The notes below the pieces were generated by a model. That model worked only from the letters and a program-made list of their open reading frames with translations. It did no database searches and was not told the origin of the DNA. From Brevibacterium aurantiacum (GTDB lineage: Bacteria > Actinomycetota > Actinomycetes > Actinomycetales > Brevibacteriaceae), in assembly GCF_007558825.1 (NCBI RefSeq), contig NZ_VLTK01000005.1:248001-312000 (forward strand): a DNA stretch of 64,000 nt, in the 5' to 3' direction. Below, in pieces: positions 48,153-56,551 of the stretch (positions within the stretch are counted from its first letter, which is position 1; each line of letters starts with the position of its first letter). A program made the translations under genes and the position numbers.

Positions 48153-49973
48153 TCACACGAAGTCCTTGTACTTGTCGAGCGTGCGAACCGGCTTGCGCAG
48201 AGCGTCGCGGCGGAAGGGATCTCCCAGTTCCTTGGTGCACATGATTTCGATGACGGTGGTCTTGCCCTCGTTCATCTGTGCCTCCACAGCCTTCTGCAGG
48301 GCAGGCCCGACCTCGTCGAGCTGGTCGACGACGACACCCTCGGCGCCCATCGATTCGGCCATCGCAGCGAAGCTCTCACCGTTGTCTAGTTCACCTGCGA
48401 TGAATCGACGGCCGTAGAACTCCACCTGGTTCTTCTTCTCTGCTCCCCACTGCCGGTTGCGGAAGACGACGGCGGTGACCGGGATGTCATGCCGGACTGC
48501 GGTGAGGATCTCCACCATGCTCATGGCCCAAGCACCGTCGCCGGCGTAGGCGATGGCGGGACGCTCCGGAGCGGCGCGCTTGGCTCCGATCATCGTCGGC
48601 AGAGCATAGCCGCAGTTGCCGAAGCTCATCGGGGCGAAGAAGCTGCGAGGGCGTTCGAACCTCAGATAGCTGTGTGCGACCGAGTTGATGTTGCCGATAT
48701 CGGTCGAGACCATGACATCGGCGGGCATCGCCTTCTCGAGTTCGCGGAGAACCTGTCGCGGATGGAGCCAGTTGCCCTCTTCCTTCTCTGCCTCGTCGAT
48801 GGTGTCGAGGGAGAACTCGTCGCGCTCATGGGTCCACGAATCGAGTTCGGCCTCCCAGGCCTCCTTCTCGGCACGGATGAGCTCTGCTCGCTGCTCCTTC
48901 GTGGCATCGCTGGCGACGTCGCGATCGTTGAGCCGGGCGAGGAGCTCCTCGGCGACGGCCTTGGCATCGCCGCAGATGCCGACATCGATCTTCTTGACCA
49001 AACCGAGCATCTTCTGATCGGCGTCGACCTGGATGATCTTGGCATTCGTGGGCCAGTAGTCGAATTCGTACTGGGGCAGTGTGCCGAACGGTCCGAGCCG
49101 GGTGCCGAGCGCGAGGACCACATCGGCCTGATTGATCAGGGTCATCCCGGCCTTCGAACCCTGATAGCCCAGCGGACCTGCCCACAGCGGATGGCTGGCC
49201 GGGAACGAGTCGTTGTGCTGATAGCTGTTGACCACTGGGGAACCGAGGCGCTGCGCCAAGGCGATGCACTCATCGACCCCATCGGCCATGACAACGCCGC
49301 CGCCGGAGACGATGACCGGATTCTTCGCCGAGGCGAGCAGCGCCGCAGCTTCCTCGAGGCTTTCGGCCCCGCCTGCGCCGCGATCGATCTTCTGCGGCTG
49401 GGGAATCTCAGGCGAGCATTCGCCGTAGAAGTAGTCGCGGGGGATGTTCAGCTGGGCCGGTCCCATCTCCGACTTCGCCCGATCGAAGCAGCGGGCCGTG
49501 AATTCCGACATGCGGGACGCATTGCTGACATGTCCTTGGTACTTCGTGAATTCCTGGAACATCGGCAGCTGATTGGCCTCTTGGAATCCGCCAAGACCGA
49601 TCGAATTCGTTCCCGCCTCCGGGGTGACGATGACCACTGGGGAGTGCGCCCAGTAGGCGGCAGCGATTGCCGTCACGCAGTTCGAGATGCCGGGTCCGTT
49701 CTGCCCGGTGACGACGCCATGCCGGCCCGAGGCACGGGCGTAGCCGTCCGCCATGTGTGCCGCGCCCTGTTCGTGGACCACGGGGATGAAATCGATGCCC
49801 GCGGGAGCGAAGATGTCCATCGCGTCCATGAACGCTGAGCCCATAATGCCGAAGACGTCGGTGACGCCATTGGCCACCATCGTTTCGACGAATGCTTCGG
49901 ACGATGTGATCTTCTGTGGTTTCGCAGCTTCGCTGAGTGCTGCCTTGTCGGTTCGATCGGCCAGTTCCGTCAT
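48153..49973 (-). CDS. xsc: Sulfoacetaldehyde acetyltransferase
   Basis: A 606-residue ThDP enzyme that converts sulfoacetaldehyde and phosphate into acetyl phosphate and sulfite. It has the full Xsc layout: ITSSEAFVETMVANGVTDVFGIMGSAFMDAM at the N-terminus (shown in part by VFGIMGSAF), FIPVVHEQGAAHMADGYARA with the ThDP-activating Glu, GFQEANQLPMFQEFTKYQGH, and AYAGDGAWAMSMVEILTAVR with the Mg-ThDP motif. The ATG at 49973 follows AGGAG. An IclR gene is divergent, and tpa, pta and a permease lie within 8 kb, giving strong context for taurine dissimilation. Confidence 0.93.
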   Translation of the reverse strand: MTELADRTDKAALSEAAKPQKITSSEAFVETMVANGVTDVFGIMGSAFMDAMDIFAPAGIDFIPVVHEQGAAHMADGYARASGRHGVVTGQNGPGISNCVTAIAAAYWAHSPVVIVTPEAGTNSIGLGGFQEANQLPMFQEFTKYQGHVSNASRMSEFTARCFDRAKSEMGPAQLNIPRDYFYGECSPEIPQPQKIDRGAGGAESLEEAAALLASAKNPVIVSGGGVVMADGVDECIALAQRLGSPVVNSYQHNDSFPASHPLWAGPLGYQGSKAGMTLINQADVVLALGTRLGPFGTLPQYEFDYWPTNAKIIQVDADQKMLGLVKKIDVGICGDAKAVAEELLARLNDRDVASDATKEQRAELIRAEKEAWEAELDSWTHERDEFSLDTIDEAEKEEGNWLHPRQVLRELEKAMPADVMVSTDIGNINSVAHSYLRFERPRSFFAPMSFGNCGYALPTMIGAKRAAPERPAIAYAGDGAWAMSMVEILTAVRHDIPVTAVVFRNRQWGAEKKNQVEFYGRRFIAGELDNGESFAAMAESMGAEGVVVDQLDEVGPALQKAVEAQMNEGKTTVIEIMCTKELGDPFRRDALRKPVRTLDKYKDFV

Positions 49974-50058
49974 TGCAACGTCTCCTGTTCGTCGTCGGAC
50001 CACTGCCTTGTGGTCTCGGATTTGTGTTCATATCACTTCGAAAAGCGGAACATGTTTG

Positions 50059-50087
50059 ACGCTAGTGTTCGGAATCTGCCGTGTCAA
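50059..50087 (-). promoter_or_regulatory. Candidate xsc promoter
   Basis: On the minus strand, TTGACA (50087-50082), 17-base spacer and TAGCGT (50064-50059). Transcription would start near 50052, leaving a leader of about 80 bases. A TTCGGAA operator-like arm lies within the spacer. Confidence 0.65.
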
Positions 50088-50144
50088 CAGAGTTCCGAAA
50101 AAGATTTCGTTTGGTACGATAATTCGGAACAATGAAATTCCGAA
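50068..50144. promoter_or_regulatory. Candidate IclR operators between xsc and iclR
   Basis: TTCGGAA (50068-50074) is opposed by TTCCGAA (50093-50099), and TTCGGAA (50123-50129) by TTCCGAA (50138-50144). The second pair has an 8-base centre and ends 18 bases before the IclR start. IclR-family operators are often TTCC/GGAA-type palindromes. The first pair brackets the xsc promoter, the second covers the regulator's own start region. Confidence 0.6.
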
Positions 50145-50162
50145 GGGGATGGGAGGGCGAGC

Positions 50163-50987
50163 ATGGATGACACAGCAGAGCCGACAATCGACGAGGGGCT
50201 CTCGCTTGCGGGCGAGACTCCTGCGCTGCGGCTGGTGTCCCTGCTGGAGTTCATCTCCACCCGGGACCAGATCTTCACACTGCAGTCCCTGGTCGTGCAG
50301 ACGGGCCTGCCCAAGCCCACACTGCATCGCATGCTCCAGCAGCTCGAGGGTGCAGGGCTGCTCACTCGACACAGCGATGGACGCCACTACGGCACTGGCG
50401 CCCGGCTCAGACGGATGGCAGAGGACGTTCTTCTCAATGATTCTCGGCAGGGTGCGAGGAGGATGATTCTGACTCAACTGGCCGAAGAGGTCGGCGAGAG
50501 CTGCAACCTCACTGCAGTCTCCGGCAATGACGTCATCTACCTCGATCGTGTGGAGACCTCCCACCCGCTGCGGGTGCATCTCGAGGCCGGCAGCCGGGTG
50601 CCCATCCATGCCTCGGCGAGTGGGAAGATGATCACCTCGCAATACGGAGACACCCCACGTCGCAGGCTTCTCACCAGTGCGCAGCTGAGGGCCTTCACCG
50701 CGAACACAGTCACGGACCCCGACGTGCTGGATGAGGAACTTGGCTCGGTCCGTCAGCTCGGCTATGCCCTCGACCGGCAGGAGTACCTTGAGGGACTCGT
50801 CTGCTTGGCGGTGCTCATCCCCACAGATATCGGACGCTCGAATCAGGCTCTGGCGATCCAGGCTCCCGTGATCCGCAAGTCGATCGACGACCTCGTCGAA
50901 CTCCTGCCTGTGGTTCGTGCCGCAGCAAAACGCATGGCCGTTCTCAACGAGATCGATCGCGACGATGCGACCGCATCCTCGGCCTGA
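50163..50987 (+). CDS. IclR family transcriptional regulator
   Basis: A 274-residue regulator with an N-terminal winged helix (about 20-80: ALRLVSLLEFISTRDQIFTL, LPKPTLHRMLQQLEGAGLL) and a C-terminal GAF-like effector domain (NDVIYLDRVETSHPLRVHLE, PIHASASGKM). It is divergent from xsc and shares CGGAA palindromes with it, so it most likely senses taurine-pathway metabolites. The CobS-like gene follows after 40 bases on the same strand. Confidence 0.9.
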   Translation: MDDTAEPTIDEGLSLAGETPALRLVSLLEFISTRDQIFTLQSLVVQTGLPKPTLHRMLQQLEGAGLLTRHSDGRHYGTGARLRRMAEDVLLNDSRQGARRMILTQLAEEVGESCNLTAVSGNDVIYLDRVETSHPLRVHLEAGSRVPIHASASGKMITSQYGDTPRRRLLTSAQLRAFTANTVTDPDVLDEELGSVRQLGYALDRQEYLEGLVCLAVLIPTDIGRSNQALAIQAPVIRKSIDDLVELLPVVRAAAKRMAVLNEIDRDDATASSA

Positions 50988-51027
50988 ACCTCAGATACTC
51001 ACGGACTGCGAAAGGACGGCGCATACT

Positions 51028-51978
51028 ATGGCCGACGATTCAACGATTCGAGACATGTTCGGCATCGAAGCAGACATGCCGGTGCCCGTTCTCGACGACG
51101 ACAGTGACCTGGTTCCGGACATCGATGAGAACTACCGGTTCGATCCGCAGGTCACCCGAGCCGTCCTCGCCGGGTTCGCCCATGGCTCACGAGTGCTGGT
51201 CCAAGGCCTGCATGGGACGGGGAAGTCGACTCATATCGAGCAGATCGCGGCGCGTCTGAACTGGCCGCTCATGCGCGTCAACCTTGACGGACAGATATCG
51301 CGCGCCGACCTCGTGGGCAAGGATCAGGTCGTCATCGAAGACGGTCAGCCGCGCACGGCCTTCGAAGAGGGAGTCATCCCCTATGCACTGACCCGGCCCA
51401 TGGCTCTCGTCTTCGACGAATACGATGCGGGCCGACCTGAGGTCATGTTCATCATCCAGCGCCTGCTCGAACGCGATGGGCGCTTCACCCTCACGGAGCA
51501 GAACCGAGTGATCCGCCCGCATCCGGACTTCCGCCTCTTCGCCACGGCCAACACCGTCGGCCTGGGCAACATCAACGGTCTCTACCACGGAGTCAACCGA
51601 CTCAATCAGGCCCAACTCGACCGCTGGAATATCATCGCCTCACTCGACTACCTCGACCCTGACGAGGAGTTCCTCGTCGTCACCGGACAGGTGCCCGAAG
51701 CCGCGGAAGCTGTCGGCACCGCTGGAGTGCGGATGATGATCGAGGTGGCGGCCCTGACACGGAGCGGATTCGCCGCGGGGGACGTCTCCGCACTGATGTC
51801 GCCGCGCACAGTCATCTCCTGGGCCCAGAACTCGGTGATCTTCGGCGACGTGGAACTCGCCTTCAGATTCTCTTTCCTCAACCGCTGTGATCCCTCAGAG
51901 TACCCACTCGTCGCGGAATACTATCAACGCTGCTTCGGCGATGAGCTGCGTGTCAGCGATGTAGCTGCGGCAAGCTGA
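51028..51978 (+). CDS. CobS-like AAA+ ATPase
   Basis: A 316-residue AAA+ protein of the CobS/MoxR clade. Walker A is GLHGTGKS (60-67), Walker B is ALVFDEYD (126-132), and FATANTVGLGN (about 170-180) is sensor 1. The DNIEENYRF-like N-terminal lead (DIDENYRFDPQVTRAVLAGF) matches CobS. Its ATG at 51028 lies behind AAAGGA, 40 bases after the IclR stop; its own stop overlaps the VWA gene start. No CobN or cobalamin gene is present, so cobalt chelation is unlikely. A remodelling role on a locus protein is inference. Confidence 0.85.
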   Translation: MADDSTIRDMFGIEADMPVPVLDDDSDLVPDIDENYRFDPQVTRAVLAGFAHGSRVLVQGLHGTGKSTHIEQIAARLNWPLMRVNLDGQISRADLVGKDQVVIEDGQPRTAFEEGVIPYALTRPMALVFDEYDAGRPEVMFIIQRLLERDGRFTLTEQNRVIRPHPDFRLFATANTVGLGNINGLYHGVNRLNQAQLDRWNIIASLDYLDPDEEFLVVTGQVPEAAEAVGTAGVRMMIEVAALTRSGFAAGDVSALMSPRTVISWAQNSVIFGDVELAFRFSFLNRCDPSEYPLVAEYYQRCFGDELRVSDVAAAS

Positions 51979-53696
51979 TGACCGAGCTCGGATCGCTGTC
52001 GTCCGAGGGCCGCTCCCACCGCGAAGAGGCCATACTGGAGAAACGGATGGCCTCAGTATTCAGGGCGCTGAGTGGCGATCCCGGAGTCGATCTGTGGGCG
52101 CATCGCCCGGTCGACTTCCGAGGGACGTTGCCGATGAACGCCCCTCATCTCTACCCGAATCCGCGCACGTCCGGTCTCGGTTCGCTGCGAGGAGCCACGG
52201 ATGCGATGGCCATGCGTCGTAGGTTCAGCGACCTGGAGGTGCACCGGGCACTGCTGCCCGATGCCAGAGAGGAACGTCTCTTAGTCGAAATCCTCGAACA
52301 GTGTCGGTGCGAGTCCTTGGCGGTGCAGTCGGGAGTCCGGGCAAATCTGTCGCTGCGCCATGCCGACTGGCGAAGTGAGTACTTGCGCAGCCGACTCCAT
52401 GAGACCCATCTGGGTATGCTGCTGTTCACCGTCATCCTCATCACTCGGGCCGCCCTGACTCGCGAGCCGATCACACCTGTCGAGTCCGACCTCATCGAAG
52501 AGGCCCGATTCGAGCTCTCGGCTGATCTTGGTCCGTTTCTGCCATCTTTGAAAGCGACACGCCACGACCAGCATGCCTTCGCCGAGGTGGCCCGTGACCT
52601 GGCCCGCACGATCGCCGGTCGGATCATCGCCCTCGAAGATCGGGAGAGCACACTGACCGGAGCGCGCGAACGTCGAGCGAAGGTGAACCTGCCCCTCGTC
52701 TTCGACGTCAGTGAGGAGCTGTTCGCCCCTGCCCCGGATTCGACCGGCGGTCGCCTTCATGTCGCTCACGGGTATCGCATCTGGGACACGAGCTTCGACA
52801 GGACATCCCACATCACCGATCTGGTCAGGGCAGAGAGTCTGCGCAGCGGTCGTCGCACGATCGCGGAGGAGGCTGCCCGGCTCGCGGTGCCGCTGACTCC
52901 CGTCGTCACCCGCCTGCACAGTGTCATCGACGATGTCACAGATGTCCACGAGGCAGTCGATGCCGACGAAGGCATCCTGGATTCCTCACGGCTGACCCGG
53001 CTGCTGACCTCTCCCGGAGACCCCCGTGTGTTCCGCGGACGCTCTCAACGGCCCGAGACAGACTGCGCCGTGACCTTCCTGCTCGACCTCTCGGGGTCGA
53101 TGAAACCGCATACGGCGCGGCTCGGTGCGCTCCTCGATGTCATCGTCACCGCCCTCGACCGGCTGGACGTAAGCACGGAGATCCTCGGATTCACCACGAA
53201 TGCGTGGAGCGGCGGCCGCCTGCGACGCGACTGGAAGAAGGCGGGATCTCCCGCCGATCCCGGCCGTCTCAACGAGGTTCATCACATTGTGCTCAAGGCA
53301 GCACATTCCTCATGGCGCCGCTCACGGACCCACCTGGGTGGGATCCTCAAAACCTCGTTATTCCGCGAAGGAATCGATCCCGAGGGCCTGCGGTGGGCCG
53401 TCGACCGACTGCGCAGCCAGCAGGCTGCGAAGTCCGCTGTGGTCGTCATCAGCGACGGGTTGCCTGCCGATTCGGCCACCGGAGAGGCCAACGACGAGCA
53501 CTTCCTGGCCCGGGACCTCGAGGCGACAGTGGCCCGTCTTCGTCGAGCCGGTGATATCGGAGTCATCGGACTCGGCGTCGGCACGGATCCGAGTCTTTTC
53601 TATCCCGTGGGCGTCGAAGTTGACGCCGAGGATGTGGGGAATGCCGCATCAGTACGTGCAATCGTTGACGCCCTCCGCGCAGTTCTCAGACGCTGA
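51978..53696 (+). CDS. CobT-like von Willebrand A domain protein
   Basis: A 572-residue protein, the partner of the CobS-like ATPase. The first 350 residues are a helical, mostly soluble region with no known domain. A VWA domain follows from about 365, with the MIDAS motif FLLDLSGSM near residue 370, a further conserved Thr region, and VVVISDGLPAD near 490. In AAA+/VWA pairs (CobST, CbbQO, NorQD) the VWA subunit recruits the client. The ATG overlaps the CobS-like stop by one base. The terminator-like hairpin at 53769 follows. Confidence 0.82.
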   Translation: MTELGSLSSEGRSHREEAILEKRMASVFRALSGDPGVDLWAHRPVDFRGTLPMNAPHLYPNPRTSGLGSLRGATDAMAMRRRFSDLEVHRALLPDAREERLLVEILEQCRCESLAVQSGVRANLSLRHADWRSEYLRSRLHETHLGMLLFTVILITRAALTREPITPVESDLIEEARFELSADLGPFLPSLKATRHDQHAFAEVARDLARTIAGRIIALEDRESTLTGARERRAKVNLPLVFDVSEELFAPAPDSTGGRLHVAHGYRIWDTSFDRTSHITDLVRAESLRSGRRTIAEEAARLAVPLTPVVTRLHSVIDDVTDVHEAVDADEGILDSSRLTRLLTSPGDPRVFRGRSQRPETDCAVTFLLDLSGSMKPHTARLGALLDVIVTALDRLDVSTEILGFTTNAWSGGRLRRDWKKAGSPADPGRLNEVHHIVLKAAHSSWRRSRTHLGGILKTSLFREGIDPEGLRWAVDRLRSQQAAKSAVVVISDGLPADSATGEANDEHFLARDLEATVARLRRAGDIGVIGLGVGTDPSLFYPVGVEVDAEDVGNAASVRAIVDALRAVLRR

Positions 53697-53768
53697 GCGT
53701 TGACGCTTCAGTCGGTGAGACCCCGACTGCTGCACATGACGATGATCGGCTCCAGTGCACACATCGAT

Positions 53769-53801
53769 GATCGGCCCGCTGCCGTGAACAGCGGGCCGAT
53801 C
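53769..53801. terminator. Hairpin between the CobT-like and permease genes
   Basis: GATCGGCCCGCTG (53769-53781) pairs perfectly with CAGCGGGCCGATC (53789-53801) over a 7-base loop. It lies in the 127-base gap between convergent genes, so it probably acts as a bidirectional terminator, although T runs are weak. Confidence 0.75.
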
Positions 53802-53823
53802 TCATCGCGTGGGAATTTTCCCC

Positions 53824-55404
53824 CTATGCGATTCCGTTCTCCGTTGTCAGCGCCCCATGGCGACGCATCACGGCGCGCTCGCTGAAGCGGGTGACAGATG
53901 GACGGTCGTCACCGAGGACGAGGCGATCGACTTGGTGATCGGTGAGCTTCCTGTTGTGGCGAATGCGTGAGAGGAAGAAGACGATGCCGATGGCGATCCA
54001 CACAGCCAGGGCGATGAGCGATTCCTTGCCCAGCGCACCTGGAGAGCCTGGAACGAGCAGAAGGAGCATGAAGATGAACGCAATCACCGCGCCCACACCG
54101 GACAGAACCTTCTTCGTCGTCGAGTACATGCCCGGCAGAGCCTCGGGGTCCTGCGCTTCGCGGGTGGGCCGGAAGATCCTGAAGGCGCACAGGCAGGTGT
54201 AGAGGTAGGCGATGGTGACACCGATCGAGGACATGTCGACGACCCAGGTCAGTGCCGCACGTCCGAACCACGGGCTGATGAGGCAGACGAGCAGCACGGC
54301 GATGATGCCGACATGTGGGGTCTTGTGCTTCGAGTGCAGTCGGGCAAATACTGGTGGAATCATCTGGGCTCTGCCCATGGCCAGCAGGATTCGACTTGCT
54401 GAGACGTAGAAGCCGTTGAGACCCGTGCTCACGCCCATGGTGATCGCAATAGCGAGGAGGAGGAGCCCCGAGCCGCCGATGACGCCGGTGACCGCATCGG
54501 CCGTGCCCCATGCGGATCCAGAACTCGCAAGTGCCTGCCACGGTTCGGCCATCGACACCGCCACGATCATCGCCATATAGAGAGCGGCGGCGCTGACGAT
54601 CGCTAGGACGATGAGGCGCAGAGCTTTGGCAGGGGAGAAGTCGAACTCCTCGGCAGCCTGTGGGACGTTGTCGAAGCCGATGAAAGCCCAGGGGGCGATG
54701 GCGACGATCGCAATGATGGCAGCTATCGGGTTGACTCCGTCTGGCAGAGCCGGTGACATATTGCCGAAGTGCGTCGTCGGGCTGGCGATGACCGAGATGA
54801 TGATCGCCGCGACCGCGATGATCATGATTACGCAGGCCCAGAATTGGATCCGGCCCGACAGAGCGGTACCGCGGATGTTGAGGATTGCGAAGACGACGAG
54901 CGCTGTGATGGAGATGAGGATCTCCGGAAGATAGACGTCCCAGCCTGCCACGGTGTAGAGATAGCCCTGTTCGATGACCGAAGGCATGATCTTGCGGAAC
55001 AACAGTGCCAGCGCCGAAGCGTTGAGCGCGACGATGCAGACGTAGCCGAGTGTGAGGAACCACCCGGCGAAGAACGCATGGACACGTCCATAGCCGATGA
55101 GGGCATAGGCCAGTTCGCCTCCGGAGACAGGGAAGGTGCGGATGAGGAATCCGTAGCTGACGGCGATGATGAGCATCAGCCCCGCGCCGATGGAGAATCC
55201 GAGCAGGGTTCCCAATGGGCCTCCCATCGCCAACCAGTCGGTCGGGAGGATGAAGGCACCCCAGCCGACTGCGGAGCCGAGCGCGATGGCGAAGACCCAA
55301 CGCGGTTTGAGCGTCTTCGCCATTCTCTCGGGTTGCTCGCCGTCACCGGGACCAGACGGTGTTGTCGTGATGTTCGGACTGGGGTTCTCTATTGATTTCG
55401 ACAT
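53824..55404 (-). CDS. APC family amino-acid permease, probable taurine importer
   Basis: A 526-residue amino acid-polyamine-organocation transporter with about 12 helices. The first helix WVFAIALGSAVGWGAFILP carries the unwound substrate-binding GSAVGWG segment; GGELAYALIGYGRVHAFFAGW and GFDNVPQAAEEF are also typical. The amino acid is inferred to be taurine only from its place behind tpa and pta; other amino acids cannot be ruled out. It ends the minus-strand operon. Confidence 0.85.
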   Translation of the reverse strand: MSKSIENPSPNITTTPSGPGDGEQPERMAKTLKPRWVFAIALGSAVGWGAFILPTDWLAMGGPLGTLLGFSIGAGLMLIIAVSYGFLIRTFPVSGGELAYALIGYGRVHAFFAGWFLTLGYVCIVALNASALALLFRKIMPSVIEQGYLYTVAGWDVYLPEILISITALVVFAILNIRGTALSGRIQFWACVIMIIAVAAIIISVIASPTTHFGNMSPALPDGVNPIAAIIAIVAIAPWAFIGFDNVPQAAEEFDFSPAKALRLIVLAIVSAAALYMAMIVAVSMAEPWQALASSGSAWGTADAVTGVIGGSGLLLLAIAITMGVSTGLNGFYVSASRILLAMGRAQMIPPVFARLHSKHKTPHVGIIAVLLVCLISPWFGRAALTWVVDMSSIGVTIAYLYTCLCAFRIFRPTREAQDPEALPGMYSTTKKVLSGVGAVIAFIFMLLLLVPGSPGALGKESLIALAVWIAIGIVFFLSRIRHNRKLTDHQVDRLVLGDDRPSVTRFSERAVMRRHGALTTENGIA

Positions 55405-55455
55405 GGCACCTAACTTTCGTCACTACTCTGTGAACGTGGGTTCCGTGGTGGGTTC

Positions 55456-56541
55456 TCAGCCCGGTGGCTGAGTCGCTGCGGCCGGGGTGAGTGCCTGCAG
55501 GCACGTGATGAGGCCGACATTGACGACGTCGGACACGCTCGCCCCGCGGGAGAGGTCGTTGATCGGAGCCGCCAGACCTTGAAGCAGCGGCCCGAAGGCG
55601 TGCGCCCCGGCGAGGCGCTCGGCGATCTTGTAACCGATGTTGCCGGCGGCCAGATTCGGGAAGACAAGCACGTTTGCATGTCCCGCGACCAAGGAGTCCG
55701 GAGCCTTCGACTTCGCCACCGATTCGACGATCGCTGCATCGAACTGCAGTTCGCCATCAACATCGAGTTCGGGACATGTGCTGCGGATCCGCTGTGTGGC
55801 CAGACGGACTCTGTCGATGTCGGTGTGTTGGGCAGAGCCGGCCGTGGAGAAGGAGAGCATCGCCACAGAGGGTGAGGCTCCGGTGATCGCGGCGAAGGTT
55901 CGAGCGGTGGCGACGGCGATCGCGGCGAGCTGTTCGTCATCGGGCACGGGAATGACGGCACAGTCGCCGAACCCCAGATACCGTCCATCGGCCAGCTTCA
56001 TGAGGAATGACGAACTGAGCACAGTCGAATCCGCAGCGAGCCCGACTATGGCCAGCCCGGCCCTGATGACTTCGGCGGTCGGACGATCCGCGCCGGCGAC
56101 AGCCGCGTCGGCAGCACCCTCTGCGACCGCAGCGGCCGCGAGGAACACGGGGTCGTGCAGCCACTTTTCGGTCAGATCGCGGTGTTTGCTCGCCGCACTG
56201 CGCCGAATCCGAGCTCCAGGGGCTCCGGCCGCAAGATCTGCGGGATCGTCCACCCTCCACTCGTCGACTCTCGCGACGCCGAGCCTTTCTCCGCGACGCA
56301 GAACGTCGTCCCGGTCGCCGATGAGCACGGGCCGCAGCCCCGCCTCGGCGAGGACACCGGCAGCACGGAGAATGCGGTCATCGTGGGATTCCGCGAGAAC
56401 CACTGTCGGGCGGGTTCCGTTTTCGCACAGACCGAGCACCCGCTCGAGCAGCATGGGGTCGATCGCGACCTCATCCGGGTCGGGTTCGGGAAGTGCCGTG
56501 ACGGGGTCCGTTCGACTGCGTGCTGCCGGTGTCTTCAACAT
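55456..56541 (-). CDS. pta: Phosphate acetyltransferase
   Basis: A 361-residue enzyme of the PTA/PTB family without the long N-terminal P-loop domain of some Pta. Key segments are RPTVVLAESHDDRILRAA, AAVAGADRPTAEVIRAGL and FPNLAAGNIGYKIAERLAGA near the C-terminus. It turns acetyl phosphate from Xsc into acetyl-CoA. The ATG at 56541 is 10 bases after the aminotransferase stop; the longer frame upstream lies antisense-like inside that gene and is rejected. No acetate kinase is adjacent. Confidence 0.9.
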   Translation of the reverse strand: MLKTPAARSRTDPVTALPEPDPDEVAIDPMLLERVLGLCENGTRPTVVLAESHDDRILRAAGVLAEAGLRPVLIGDRDDVLRRGERLGVARVDEWRVDDPADLAAGAPGARIRRSAASKHRDLTEKWLHDPVFLAAAAVAEGAADAAVAGADRPTAEVIRAGLAIVGLAADSTVLSSSFLMKLADGRYLGFGDCAVIPVPDDEQLAAIAVATARTFAAITGASPSVAMLSFSTAGSAQHTDIDRVRLATQRIRSTCPELDVDGELQFDAAIVESVAKSKAPDSLVAGHANVLVFPNLAAGNIGYKIAERLAGAHAFGPLLQGLAAPINDLSRGASVSDVVNVGLITCLQALTPAAATQPPG

Positions 56542-56551
56542 GGTGCGATCC

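Noticed and set aside
51028..53696. True cobaltochelatase subunits CobS and CobT.
   Set aside because: No cobN or cobalamin genes nearby, and the context is taurine metabolism; only family membership is claimed.
54769..55395. Plus-strand frame of 208 codons across the permease gene.
   Set aside because: Composition is a charged antisense shadow of hydrophobic helices; the permease is well supported.
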